Source of the DNA: Sialis fuliginosa
Lineage: Eukaryota > Arthropoda > Insecta > Megaloptera > Sialidae
Direction of reading: 5' to 3'
Assembly (NCBI GenBank): GCA_961205875.1
Contig: OY540822.1
Coordinates: forward strand, 4,590,501-4,654,500
Length of the DNA: 64,000 bases
Positions within the stretch are counted from its first letter, which is position 1, and every line of letters starts with the position of its first letter. Below are positions 9,703 through 24,700 of this stretch, one piece after another. A model generated the notes under the pieces. That model saw only the letters and a program-made list of their open reading frames with translations. It was not told the DNA's origin and did not search any database. Both the position numbers and the translations under genes were made by a program.

Positions 9703-12700
9703 GTAATGATACAGTTAATTTTATAGATTCAATGCATTTTGAAATATATTATAATAGCCTAATCAAATTATATTTTTGTTCTGCATTGTTCTACAGTCAT
9801 TTTTTTTTTTTAAATTATTGGGGAGTTTGTTCTGAGTACTACATTAAGTTGGTGCGGTCTATGACCTTGAGCGTTGTTCGCCATAAGCGCGAAAACTTTA
9901 AACGTAATTATCTCGTAAATCGTTCATCCTACGATAAAATTTATTGCCACCTTTTTTGCTCAACAGACTTGAATCTGCAAATTTATTCACAGGTCTAATT
10001 GTCACCATCAATTGGTAACGAGATATAATGCAAGGAAGTTAACAAAAAACGAGTTTTTGCATTTATTTCGTAAAGAAGCGATTATATTGAAAAAACATAA
10101 ATAGCAATCTTTTAGAACTATCAATTTGCAATATTTTTTCTTACAACAATCATTTCAGAAAACTCATAGTTTGCTAGTTATAGCCCGCGAAACATTGCAA
10201 TAAAAAAAACATTTATTCGTTATATTTCAAAAACCACAATGCAACCTTCGAAATGTGATGACAAAAGTGTAAATAACAAAATTCTACACTTTTTTGTTTG
10301 AAATTATTTTTTTTGTTTATTAACAAACTACCAATTGATGGTAGACACTTAAACCTGTGAACAAATTTGTAGATTCAAGTCTGTTGAGTAAAAAAGGTGG
10401 CAATACATTTTATCGTAGGATGAACGATTTACGAGATAATTACGTTTAAAGTTTTCGCGCTTATGGCGGACAACGCTCAAGGTCATAGACCCCGCTAACT
10501 TAATACAGTACTCAGAACACAAACCCCAACAATTTAAAACAAAAAAAATGACTCTGCAGAACAATGTCTTACGAACTTCTTTATTTTGATAATTTGATTG
10601 GACTATAAATACTGTTTTGTCTATAAGATATGCAAAAATGTGTAATATATTTCTAGATGTAATAAAAGTAAAAATAGAAAATTAAAATATATACATATTT
10701 ATAAATACATATTAAAAAATTAATAAACATTTGCGTTCAGATATTGGGTAACTATGCAGAAGTGGGACTTTTTTTGGAAAAGATAAAATCATGAACTTTT
10801 TTTTAAAATGTTTGTTGTTATGGCGAATTGTTATAAAAAATATTCCAAGTCGATAAGAATAAACATCGAGTTCAGGGACGCATTTGAAATTAGGCTAGTT
10901 AACATTTTTTGGTCATTTTTGTTATTTTTATTATTTTTTATTATTGAAATAATTTTTTTTTCATGTAATTTTGATACAAGAAAGACAATGCTGCAAGAAA
11001 AAAATTAATTTCAAAATTTTTAATAATTTTAAAAATCTTGATTTTTAATATAGTAGAACCTTGTTAGAACGTTTTTGAAGGGACTAGAGGCAAAACACGT
11101 AATAACGAAAAAAACGTATTAACGAAATATTTTAACATGGGGTTTATGGAAGAATGCCGAGACCTAAAAAAAAACATATGCCAAATAAATGTGCTTCCTC
11201 GTGCTAAATTCACCAAAAGTAGTTAATTATTGAACAATTTAAATAAAAACTGATAACGTATTCAGATGAATTGCCTGTCATTGGTTAACAATTTCATTTT
11301 TATACAATTTTACTAAAAAAATATTATATTATAATAATTTTTTTTTAAGTCATACGATTTCAAATAGGACCGTCCTCAAGCCAGACCCAACCAACCAACC
11401 AAGTTTCATTAATATCGGTTCAGTGGTTCATGAGTTATGCATGTGACAAGGGTTCAGGGGACACACACTTAAACACACACACAGACAAACAGACACACAG
11501 ACACGGAACGAAAAGTGTTTTTTTTGACCTGAAACGCAATGATCGTTAAAATGTATTGTAAATTTTATTTTATTTTTTAAGTGGCGACAAGAAATTTATA
11601 TCGATCAGCGTCAAAGTGAGTAAAGTGTGTACTATTAATTTAAATATTAGGTACTTATAGAGTATTAAACTTACTTATAGAGTATTAAAAATATGCATAA
11701 GGTTAAGATTTAATCGTTCTGAAGGGGAAACGGGGTAAAGTCCCGCTAAAAGACGAAGATTTATTTGTTTTGTGTTTTAATTATTATTGTTGAAACATAT
11801 GATCATCAACTTTCAAAATTAGACAGAAATCGAACACATAAACTTTAAAACGATTAAATCTTCACCTTATACATAAATTTGTATGACGTTGTGATATACG
11901 AATCTGTAAATTATTGCTTCCTTGCAATATCGAAGATACGAGAAGCTATGTGATCGTTTCAGATTGAGACAAAAAAAAAGTTCTCCAATTTCAAAATTTT
12001 AAATTGATTTATCCGTTTCACGTCAAGACAAACACTTTTCGTTCCGTGTCTGTCTGTCTGTCTGTCCGTCCGTCCATCCGTCTGTCCCCTGAATCCTTGT
12101 CACACGCATAACTCATGAACCACTGAACCGATATTATTGAAACTTGGTCGGATGGTTGGGTTTGGTTTGAGGACGGTCCCATTTCAAAATCATCAAAATC
12201 GTGTGTAAGGGGGAGGGGTGACACCCCAAAATATTTATTTTTTCAAGATATCTCAAGAACGACACATGTTACGAGAAAATTTTATAGAATATTTTTTGTA
12301 GAGCATTAAATTTACTAAAATATGGGTCTACTATGTTTGTTGTAAAATATTCCCTTACAAAGATTTATCTCAATTTATTTTAAAAATTCGTGTTTTGTTT
12401 TTCTAAATTGATATTTGATTGGATATATAAAATGTCATTTTGACGTTTTAAATGTCATTTTGGCGTTTTAAATGTCATTTTGACATTTGCATAAATTTAG
12501 ATTTAGATTGAAATTGTCAAAAAATTAAAAATATGAAAAAATATTCAGATGCGTTTTAAGAAAAAATTCGAATTAAGATTTTTTAGTAAAATTTGTATAA
12601 AAATTAAATGGCTAACCAATGCCAGGCAATTTATCTGAACACCATCGGTTTTAGTGAATTTAGCACGAGGAAGCACTGTGCATTTACTTGGTAGATGTTT

Positions 12701-15700
12701 TTTTTAACTCTTGCATATCCTAATTTAGATTTTCAAGTGTGTGTTTGTCCCCTGAATCCTTGTCACACGCATTACTCATGAACCACTGAACTGGTATTAA
12801 TTAAACTTGGTTGGATTGTTGGGTCTGGCCTGAAGATGGTCCCAATTTAAAATTATCAAAATTTTGTGTCAAGAACGACACATGTTACGTGAAAATTGTT
12901 ATTTTTTTTACACTAGTTGTAAATCATCATGTATATGAAACGTAAATATTCCATTTTAAAACACTTCGTATTTAAAAATGTATAGAGTTTGTTACATTTT
13001 TGTCAAAAAGTCACGATGTTGCTGTTTTGTTTTTTCGGTCTAAACACGGCATAACACGTGTTTTTTTTATGTCATTCCATTTATAATTATCAAAATAACA
13101 GTATAAAAGTTGCACTATTTTTAATTTTGACGAAAGTTTAATCAGTTATTATTATACTTATTAGACAACAAAAACTGTAGTTAGATAAATTTTAATGATC
13201 ATAGGTCGGGGGTGGTGACCGTTTTACCCTCTTAAGATATGAAGATTTCGTCGATTTTCAACTTCTTTTAACTCGCTATAGCACAGATTTAATGTCATTT
13301 GAAAGCCTAAAAAGTCTACTTTCAAATGATCCAGTACAATTTTAAGTTTACATTTTTTTTGTAGATTGAGGCTATTATGCAATTTTATTAATAAAGTTGT
13401 CATTTTTTCTATTTTTCGAAATTTATTGTGGTTTTAAGGTTAAACTGAGAAAGTTATAATTATGTGTAAGTTATGTTCATTTATAGTACTCAGTACCCAC
13501 AAAAAATCAGCTTGATTGATGCACATCTTTTATTAAAAAAATTAAGTTAAATATCGCAAAAATCACGAAAACACCAAAATCAGCAAAACAAAGTTATGTA
13601 GGGGAGAAGATAAAATTCAGAATTTTTTTTACAAATGCTCTAAATAGTTGTTTTTGAAGGCCTTATGGATTCGTTTTGTTATTTTCATTTTTATAGCAAC
13701 CAATTTTTTTTTAATTTAAAAAAATATTTTTAAAAACTTCAAAAACAACCTCTGAAAAATGTTCTTAAATATCCCCTTTAAAGAACAATTTTCAACTGCA
13801 AATATCTTTTTTTTCTCTGCACTTTGTATATCTCTCTCACAAATTATATAGTGACCTTTTTTTGCTCCACACTTACACTTTTATTTTTTATTTTTCTTTC
13901 TACTTGCAATTTTTCAATTACACATATTAGCTTTTACAAATGCAATTTTTATATTTGGAACTGCAGAAACAAGTTACAACTACACATTAAAATAACCCCT
14001 GAAAACATCTTTTTTTAAAACAATACAAAAATATGTTGGGCACAGATAGAATTTTGATTTTTTTTTAATAATTGTTATAAGTAATTAACTTTAAAGGCCA
14101 ATTGGCTTTTTCTTGTAATTTTTCTAATCACCAGAATTTTTTTAAGATCCTCAAAAGTGTGAAATCTCCAAAATCATCTATTTTCGAAACAAAATAAAAT
14201 TATTTAAAGCACGAAATAAAATCGGCCAGTTAGTTTTTGATGTTAATTTTAATTTTCTACCCACTGAAAAATGTAAATGCTTTTTCTTAATATTTATTTC
14301 TTATTCTTAGGATATTTAAAAAAAAACTCAGATATTGTTCTTATCAATACTAAGGAGAATCTAAATTAACTAATCTTACACTTAATAATAGTAAGCACTT
14401 TTAGATTAGATTAGATAAGGGGGGGGGGGGGGGTGGAGCGAGGCTCCTGCACTTAGGCCGCTAGGGCCCATTGTGCCCCCTTGAGGTTACCAAGACTTCA
14501 TTCTTTAAACAGGTCCGTTGCTTCCGCGAAGGAAAGAATCCTGTTCAAAGGTATGTCTTGAATGTCTCTCGGCTCAAGAAAAAGTAAGCACTACTAAAAT
14601 TGTTAAAAATATGTTGTTTAAACGGGATAATCAGAAAAACAGCAAATGTAAACATTTTATTTTTTAAAGTAATTATTTATTATTAAGTAAATACGTATTA
14701 AATAAACACGATAAAGCCTAATTTACTTTAGTGCTAATATTATACATCCTGGTGTTATATGTGGTCAATTGAAACGGTGATAGTACCTTCAAAATGTTTT
14801 TTTGTTGCACTAAAACACAATCTTTCCTTATATTATTAATTTGAATTTTTCCATCCTCATGGTTCCAGATTGAGGATGGAAAAATGTCACTCATTTTCTC
14901 CTTCAACTATTGTTTCTTATATGACTTTACCTAGCCACCAATTGTCGTTATACACGCAGCAAATGTACTCGCTCGACCTTGGTAGAATAGGTTGAATTAA
15001 AAGAGTTTTGCTCACACTCATAATTTAGAAATTAGCTGAAGTAGAATATCTGCGAACGGCCAGATTTTTATGATCTACCGGAATATAGATATAAATGATA
15101 TAATATAGTCTGGTATTACGTATTGTTTCTGCCTTTGCAAACCGAATTTGTAGAATATTTTCTGTATTTAAAATTTCAGATTCAGGCACAAAAAAAGTTA
15201 TACCGGAAATATGAGTAGAACAAAATTCAAACATAGATTGAGGCGTTAAAATGTGATTTTCTAGAGTTCGTTGTAAGCTAGCTTTTATAACAAGTCGTTT
15301 AATTGTACCTCCTGCACTATCGCATGGACTTTTTAAAAAAATGAGAAAAAATGTCACTCTGCTGCTTAACCAAAAATCATCGCTGTGGTGATATAAATTT
15401 ATAAAATTATTTTTATATTTGTACTGAGCAGCCGATCCATCATTGAATTAAAACGGTTGTAAAGTTGCTTGAACATTTACACAATGGAAACCCTGAACTT
15501 CATCCTGCACCACAAAAGAATAATTTTCTGAGAAATCTGCCAATATTACATACACAGTTATTTGAATATTTTCTCTTAAAAAATTTGAATATTTACTCTT
15601 AAAAAATTGCGATTTGCATTTAGCTATGAAATGATGACATAATAAGTTTGAAATACTTCTTCTTTTATCTCGGTTTCGTTTTTATTGTTAGTTGATTTTA

Positions 15701-18700
15701 AATTTTGATTTTTATTTAACCTTTGTTGTGATCTATCTCTAATTTTTATCTTATTTTTGCAATCAGCGCGCTGCTGTCGTTAGTAACATGCGGCATTTTT
15801 GACTGCCGCAAATTATCCGTTTCGGATTCGGCTAATCTTTTTTGTAGATTTTTACACTCGGTCATATATATGTCATTATTAATAGAATCAATCACCCCGT
15901 GATTTTCTAAGTTATTAGACCCCGAGAGGCCTTCGCCGTACGGCCCGGATTCCATATTTTTTTTTTTTTTTTTTTATGAGGTGAAAATCTTCTTCAGACA
16001 CCAAGGAAGCTGGTAGTGTGGGGCTTTAACCCACTAAAACACCTCAGTGATCTTTACCAATCCAGCGGATCGACCAAAGATTTGTCTTTCATGTTTTGGT
16101 TCACGTGTTAAGGAGTTGTATAAGGTAACATACCCCTACGCATTCAAGCCATTAGTTCATGAGGCTTGGTTCTTTTGAGCCGTCGGATGTTGTTGCTCAC
16201 ATCCAGAACGGCTTCCATCTCAGGGTTGCAGTGGTTATGTAATCTCCCGTTGTGCTTGAGTGCATATTTTTTAATCACTTCCGTGACTAGATTAACACAT
16301 AAATCACGGTGCAAGGTTCGTTGCGTACGTACCAAGGGGCATTAACAATTCCCCGAAGTACTTTATTTTGAAATGTTTGTATGGGAGCAACATTAGTCTT
16401 ATTTGTACATCCCCATAACTGGACGCCATACGTCCACACAGGCTTAAGAATTTGTTTATAGATTAAAAGTTTATTCTCAACTGACAATTCAGATTTACGA
16501 CCAAGTAACCAGTAGAGTTTCCTGTACTTGATGTTCAGTTCTTCTTTCTTTATTTTGATATGCTCTTTCAATTGAAGTTTAGAGTCTTAAGTTCATACCT
16601 AAGTACTTGGCAGTATTGGAGTGAATACTTCCATAAAAATGAATTAAATGTTAACTTATAACTATTGTTACATTATAGTTTATATAAATCTTATAAACTA
16701 AATAAAATAAATCAGAAAAAGACTTATCGAATTGTTGACAATTACAGCTGAACAGGAATTTACAAGAATCACTGCACATCTGTACACTACAAGCAATTAC
16801 TCGAGACTGTCAACACCTATTTGTTCATTTGTAAATAGTTTAGCTAGGGCTTCAGCGGGTCTTAATATTTTTGATAAATATCTTGCATGGCATAAATAAT
16901 ATATAATTGCTGCTAAATGAGAACAACACCCAACTGTTCTCATACCATTGGCACACTCGCAATAATATCTTTGGATGCCAGCAACACCATTACTATTAGG
17001 TACATACTGAAAAAAGCAACGGTATGTTTTTTTCTTCTAAAAATATATAATACATATATGGGCAAATCCACAGAACGTGGCCGCATTAGCTTTAAATTAA
17101 AATACTCAAATGCTTCTTCAAAATGGAGCATTGAACGCACACTCTTCTATGTCGTCTCAAAATCTTCGTAACAAAGGGAAGAATAATTGGTCTCAATTTC
17201 AGGAGTGTGCTTCGGATGTTCCAAAAGTAGCAAATAAACCAAATAAAAAACGCTGAAATTGTCGTTCGCTGGATAAAACAATCGCGCATATGAAATGTAA
17301 GAGGTGTGCGCCTTTGAAACTCCGGAAAAAGGTTCATTGTACCAAAAAACATGTCCAGTAAAAATTTCAGATTCATTGGTTTGAATCTGAGAAAATTGCG
17401 GTGGTATGAATTTTTCTTTTTTTAAAAGTTCCATTCTGAGAACGTGAAAATAACCGATTTTTCAATGCAAATTGTGCTGCAGTTTTTATATGAATCAAGC
17501 AATCGACTTGTAACTCCATGTTTACATTACCACAATAAAGTATACTTAGAGTTCGTGTACTTATGGGTGGGTAATATACATTCCCACACGCGCACTACTG
17601 CCGTTCCCCCAAAGCGGCCACGTTCTGTGGATTTGCCCATATATATAATATAATATATTGGATATGTCTTTAACAAAATACATGTTTATAAAACCGTCTT
17701 CTTCCATCATTTCGGCCAAATACGATATTGCTTGCTGTATTGGTATGTACCCATGAAAAATATTTTTAGTTCGGTTTCAGTTATTTCAGGAAAATCCAAT
17801 ACGTCGGTTGAAGAGAGTGTTTGAAACGGAAGTTTTTTACGCAACAAACCGTGTTGCTCTATTTCCGTTGCTAATGTATTTTCTGTGTTCAGCCTTGAAA
17901 CCATACGGCCAGATGTAATATTTCTATCTTAAACTAATCTTTTTCCGAATTTATTTAATAAAAACGATGCAATCCGGTAATAACTTTTCACCTTTGGCAG
18001 CATTTTGTTATCCATAATGTTATTTAAAAGTTTGAACTTTTTTTATCATTCCATGGTCAGATTCTACAGCCCAACAAGTTTTAGTCACAAATCGTGATTC
18101 ATTTGCTTGCTGAACAGTCAGTTGTTTTTGATCTCCTTTGAAAGCTGGCATTAAAACTTAAAAACCTTTAGCTTCCAGTTCAGAAACAACATCTTGAAAA
18201 CCACGATCCAGAATAAAAGTATCTCCTGGTTGCATTAACTTACACACTCCATTGAAATGCTCCAATATTTGTTTCATTATCATAGCGTCATTTTGGTTTA
18301 CTAGATACGGACCTAGCATATCAACAACTTAGCCATCGATGGTACATATCGTGAAAGGTTTGCAGAGAGGAGCTTTTTTTTGACCAGAATATGACTTTCA
18401 TTGATATTTGTTATTTGAACTTTTTTGATGTCTTGCATAAGCGTCATCACAAAACAAAATTAATTTATCATGTGCATTAAATAGTTTCTTGGCAAAATCT
18501 GCAGTATGATTTTCTATTAAATCTTGTCATATGTTATTAGTAGTTATTACTGATACCGAAAGCTAGTTGAAGAATGTCTTTCACAAATGCACTAATAACA
18601 CTAGCAGTATATTCGGACACTACATGTTCTTGTTTGAGATTTAAAATTGCAGAAATCATTTTATTTGAGTTCCCAGTTCGAAGTTTAACTAGCAGTATAT

Positions 18701-21700
18701 TCGGACACTACATGTTCTTGTTTGAGATTTAAAATTGCAGAAATCATTTTATTTGAGTTCCCAGTTCGAAGTTTAACTAGCAGTATATTCGGACACTACA
18801 TGTTCTTGTTTGAGATTTAAAATTGCAGAAATCATTTTATTTGAGTTCCCAGTTCGAAGTTTAACTAAGAAAACAAAAATTGCTTCTAAAACTGCACGAT
18901 GTTCATTATCGCACATCGAAATCATCATGTTTTGCAGTTCCACGATATTGTCGAAATCTAATCCAGTAAATTCTTTATTTTTGATTCAGGAAAATGTCCA
19001 TTTTTTTTAATAATAGCTGTCGGACTTTCGGTACTTATGGCTTTAAATAGTTTATTAAGGTCTGCTTTGTCCAATGATGATGTGTTGGAAACAATCCTGA
19101 TAGCATTCATATCATTCTCATAAAAAACGATTTTTAATTAGGTGTGTACGACAGCACTGATTTCCATAACAAATGTATATTTCGCGTTTATGATAAGTTT
19201 ACGTCATAGATTTTTCAGGAACAAGAACTATATTGTCTTTTTTATCGCAAACACAGCAATATGTATGCGTGTGTCGTCACTGTTCTTTGCATATATTCTT
19301 CATCCAGACTCAATGTCTTTTTGCTTTGATCTATAAAATCAATATTATTGGTTTATTTTAAAACGAAAATTTGATTTATATACATAGTTATATAGGGCGT
19401 TTTTCCACACACCGGCAGAACCGCTGCCGGTACCGGTTGCAATGTAATCAAATCAGAGCTTTTCCACGTAGACCGGCCCGGGTAATTTGCCGGTGACGAC
19501 ACCGGCACCGTCAGATGCTGCCGGCGTTGAACTCGACAATCGGATAAGTACCTTACAGTCAACAGAGGATGTACCCAATACTGCCTTTTTTATATTTACG
19601 ATTTATATACTTCCTTCTGACGTATAATAACACAAGAAGGTAACGCTTGTTGAGCATTGCACACATGTTTCTATCACTACAGTTAGAACCCAACTGCACC
19701 GGCACTGAGAATGCCGGTGTGTGGAGAAAGAGCCATGGCCAGTGCCGGTATCGTCACCGGCAACGACACCGGTTTTGCCGGTGTGTGGAAAAACGGCCTA
19801 AGTCGCTTAAAACACGAGTAATTCACAAGGTAATAATAACCATAAGTATATTAGCTGACAATAATTTAGACAAAAATTGCCGCAAAAGTAAATACAGATC
19901 GTGTTTGTGTTTACATAGCGATTTAATCTCAGAGGTAATCCATTTAGGGGTATATAGTTTTGCATTGGTATTAATTTTGACATTGTTAATGGGGAAACAA
20001 ACATCTAACAAGTACGTTAGAAAATCTAAAAGCGATTTATAGCTAGTATTAGGGTCGTCAGAACATAAGACTGAGTCCCAAGTTTCTTTATTGATTAGGA
20101 GGTTAAATTTAAGAATATTTTCATTACTAAATGATCTTGTTTGTTTATTAATGACGCTATTTTGAGGGAGTTGGTATCTAATTGCAACTGCAAAGTGATC
20201 GGAAATGCCGCTTTGTATAACACTAGAGACGGAGGAGAAACAATTATTAGTGAAGATATTATCGATGGAGCTTTGAGAGTTATGTGTTACTCTTGTAGGT
20301 TTCAAGATGGTATGGGTTAGATTAAAACTTAACATTAAATTAATTAATTTGGTTACACTGTCATCTTTGGTTAAAAAGTTAATATTGAAATCACCGCACA
20401 CTGTTATAGAGTAGTCTTTAAATTTCGACAGCCTTGTTAGCACATCTTCTAATTTCAGATCAAAAGTTTTTAGATCGCTGGATGGTGATCGATATACACA
20501 CAAAACTATTCATTTTGGAGATGATAGTTTAATGCCGCAGTATTCAAATGTTTTATCTTCACTAATTAGTTCAATTAAGTCAAGGTCGTTACACCGTAGA
20601 TTCTTTTTAGCATAGATGGAGACTCATCCATGTATAAATTTATTTCTGCAATAGTACGATATAAAATTATAGTTATGTAGCGTAAGGGTGTTAATTTCAT
20701 CTTTATCTAACCAATGTTCTGAAATACATAATATATTGTTTTCATGTTCCGTTAGAAATAGTTCAAGTTCGTTTATCTTGTTGCGCAGGCATTGAATGTT
20801 TAGGTGTAGTATGCTGAAATTTCCAGTTTTGGTTTCTTTTTTCTCTGCGAAATAAATTTAGGTTAAATCGACGTATCACTAGTCCACGTGGCCAGAATTG
20901 CGGGTCATATACTTGATCATGTAGAGCACTATCTACTCCTACTTTAAAGGAGATGTTTTCTTCAGATGAATTGATTTTTTCACAAATAGTAGAAATGGTC
21001 GGAGGAATAGTGGATTTATTTTTGATATAGTTAATAACTGTGTCTTCATTAATTCCAGCTTTCACCCTTCCAAAATATAGCCAAGAGCGTCTTTCGGCAG
21101 CTTGAAAATCATTTTCAACTATTAGATCTTTTGCTTCACCAATTATTGTATTTCGATATTTGTCATTTCTATATTTTTTCCTATTTGTGACTGTGGTAAA
21201 CCCATCGTCATTTTTATCCATGTCGTTCCTGTGCTCGGTCGCAGCAGGCGTTACGGGTTGATTGTTTGGTGCGTTATTAGTTCTTGTTTTTACAGGAGAA
21301 TTGGGTTTATGTTGTTTCTGGAGGCCGGTTTCTATCAATACACTGTATGATTCGTTGCCTATCTTCTCAGTTTCAACATTGTTCGTGACAGTTATATTAT
21401 CTGTTTTGCTTGACCTTGATGTTTTAGGTGAGGGATTTAGAGTATCGAAATTTCTGTTACCTTTTATTTTTTGTAGTTTACCTTCTAGTTTCATAATTTT
21501 ACTTTTATAAGATTTATTTTCTTCGGTTATTTCTTGAAGTTTAATAAAAACTGTCGTAAACAATTCCTTGAAATTTTCTTGATTTTGAATTATAATGTCT
21601 ACTTTTGATTCGATAGTTGCACCTGTATCGTTATTTTTAATACCAGTAGCAGTAAAACTGCCATCCTTGTTATTTTCTTTGATTTCCATACTAGATTCCT

Positions 21701-24700
21701 TGGAGATATCACAACATAGTTTAGTACCCATGTTAGATTTTCTTTATTAGTTTTCATTTGGTTTATCTTCTCAATGGTTAATTCTTGACATCCAATATGA
21801 TACGTATTTTTACATTCACCTGTACATTCGATAATATCATCATATCTGCCTACCTTTTTTTGGCAGGCTTTGCACTCAACTACCATATTAATTTACTTAA
21901 CCGGAGGCGCACTCCGTTCAAGTAAAACTTTGTATTGTATTCAAGTAGCGTAGATGTTTTTTATATAGTTCATATCACTAAGAGAAGTTGCACTTTGATG
22001 CGTAGGCGTACCCAACCATCGAGACACTTAATGAATAGCTAATTGATTATGATAACAAATTAATAGAACACAACTTTTACAATATGTCAAACATATTATA
22101 TTATATTTGATTTTGAATAAATTTTGTGAAAAGTGTTATCAACTGATATATTTTCAATTCTTACGAGGCAAAAATAGTTATTTTGATCATACCAGTTAAG
22201 TCAAAAATATGTTTAATTTATAGCTCTATTGGTAACTAAATATACGCGAACTTCCATATACACTAAACTCCAAAATTAAAAGATCACTAATTTTTTTCAA
22301 TACTTTTAGGTATTTTTGAATGGCTGTATCTGCGAAAAATGGTCGTAGAACAGTTTAAAAAAATGTATATCAATTTTAAGAGGCTCCACAGGCCTTGAGA
22401 ATTTTTTTTGGTCAAATCAAATAAAGGATCTTTGTAGATCAGACTTTATTCGTTAATTTGTTTTTTTTTCTATTGCTGTACGACCATTTTTGACCAAATT
22501 ATTTGCAACCAAAGCAAAAATCACACATTTCACTTTGAGCACCTATAACTAGGAAACAAAAAATCGTAAAAAAAATCAAGGATAGAATCGGAAAGCTGAA
22601 AGTTTTTCCTTTAACGATCTTTAGTTGTTCATTTAATAAACAAATTTCATTCTAAAAAATCCACTTGGAAGTGATAAAATAGGTTTTAAAAATCTTAAAG
22701 CTGATAGAACAAAATAGTGTTTTCAATAATAATGATAGAGTTCCGTTCGACCATTGTGTTTAATATGTCTTTAATTGAATATCAAAATGCAATTTTAAGT
22801 TATAATAAAGGAAAAGAGTGCACTAAATAATGCTTTGCACCCAATGTCGAAATCTTGAAAAATGTTTGAGTTATAAGCACTCAAAATTCTGAGTATTACA
22901 AAAATTTAAGTAAAATTATTTATGTTTTTCGATAACTACAAAGAAGACCTTCTACACCAAATAAAATAAAATCCAGCTAGGGATCAATAGAACACTTAAA
23001 GATGTATGGCAGGTATCTAATTTCAACGAGAAATAGTTGAAATTTGGAGAAGTTACTCCTTTATACGTCTTAAGTACCCACACAAAATTTCAAAAGGTTT
23101 TACAACATAGTTTCAAAGTTATTATTTTTATAAATTAACATGGGCTCTTATGGCAGAATGGTGTATTTACGGTTAAAGTCCAATAAAACACATGGTTCAA
23201 GCATCGAGAAAAATATGAAATTTTCACAACACGTCAATTACATATTTAGCAACAAGTTTTATAAAAAAAATTATACACATACAGAACTAAATTGTGAGAA
23301 AAAAATTATTGGTGAAAAATATAAAAAAAAAAATGGCACACTGAAATGTAATGATTTGTTTTTATTACATATTTTTTCTTATATGTAAGCATATGAAGTA
23401 CTAATATTGTTATTTTCATTACATTTGTATGTTCCACATATGTTCTAAATAGTGTTATTTAAAAATATTTTAATTTATGTCATTTATAACAATAAAATAC
23501 TTTTTTTGTTTTTATATCTGACAGATGAATTCAGAATAAAATTTTTTCGTATTATCAATACAAATATTAATTTTTTGGCTAAAATTCTAAAATAACAGTC
23601 AATAATGGGAAATAAGGTTTTAAACAAAAGTATTTTTATAGTTTATGTAGTATTTAAACTAATTTGACTTTCTTATAAGCATTTAATGTGAATAATTCAT
23701 AATTTGATTTTGATCGTTCATTGTATCTAGATTTACATTATTTTTTACTCAGACTGTACGTGCCATACATCCTTAATGCCTTAAATAATGGTTCATGTAC
23801 GGCCGTGATTACTTTTAAATTGTTTAAGTTATATAGCAGCACATAATTTAAATTATAATTATCACAATTGTATTCAAAAACAGAAAATAGGAGCAATACT
23901 CCATATTTTTTACTCACCCTGTTTGTAAATTAGCTCATTAATTCCCAAGGTTAGAAAATAAAACTAATTCGATGTTTTTATTGCATTTTATTACTAAACA
24001 TATACTCAAATAACTTTTTATGAAGTTAAAAAAAATTACATATTTTTATTTTTTTTACAACAAAATGTTGCGTTTACGCAACTTTGGGAAAACCGAAGTT
24101 ATTACTTACTGTGGAATAGACTTGTGTAGTTCACGAACGAACTAGTTCAAAAGAGCGCTCCCACACGAGAACTAGAGGAACTAGTTCGTATGCGCTCCGC
24201 TCTTTTAGTTCAATAGTTCCCGATACACTTCAAATTATAAACTGTTCTAAAAATGAGATTGTACGATTTTTATGTTTAATAATTTACGTTTTCAATACTT
24301 TATTACCAATTTTGAATTTATTTTACTAAAGATATATTATGTATATTGAATTTTTTTAGTTCACATGAATGCAATATGTCTGTCAAAAGCACGTGATTTT
24401 TATATCATTGTATGACAATCAACAAAAAGGAATGTAACAGATTTTAATGAAATTTAAATAAATTGCTTAGTTATTATTCAATAAATAATGTATCATTGAA
24501 AATGTTTCAAAATTTTCATATACATATATCGAGGGTTCGATTAAAAAAAAAAGATTATTGCAAATATATACATTAAAAAATATTGATCTTGTCTATAAAT
24601 TAATAACGAATTCATAATTGCAGCAGTTTGTATTTCTATAGTAGTACAAAATTACTAATTAAACAATTTAATTATATCTACATTAAAAATCCAACAATCC

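Noticed and set aside
9703..9998. Extension of the GDH exon 1 frame to 206 codons
   Set aside because: Similarity to GDH stops exactly at a GT donor (9703), exon 2 continues the protein in phase, and the added sequence is one arm of a hairpin element whose other arm encodes the same peptide on the opposite strand.
10349..10564. 71-codon minus-strand frame conserved with 9780-9998
   Set aside because: The apparent conservation comes from the inverted-repeat arms of one element, not from selection on a protein.
12018..12224. 68-codon Asp/Thr-rich frame
   Set aside because: It lies wholly in repeat family A and its tail is the translated AGAC microsatellite.
16917..17171. 84-codon plus-strand frame
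   Set aside because: It spans the border of a TIR element and overlaps longer minus-strand frames; no signature.
20763..21731. Host gene with a 322-residue product
   Set aside because: The frame continues a PHD-type N-terminus and is followed immediately by an APE endonuclease, the ORF1-ORF2 order of a LINE.
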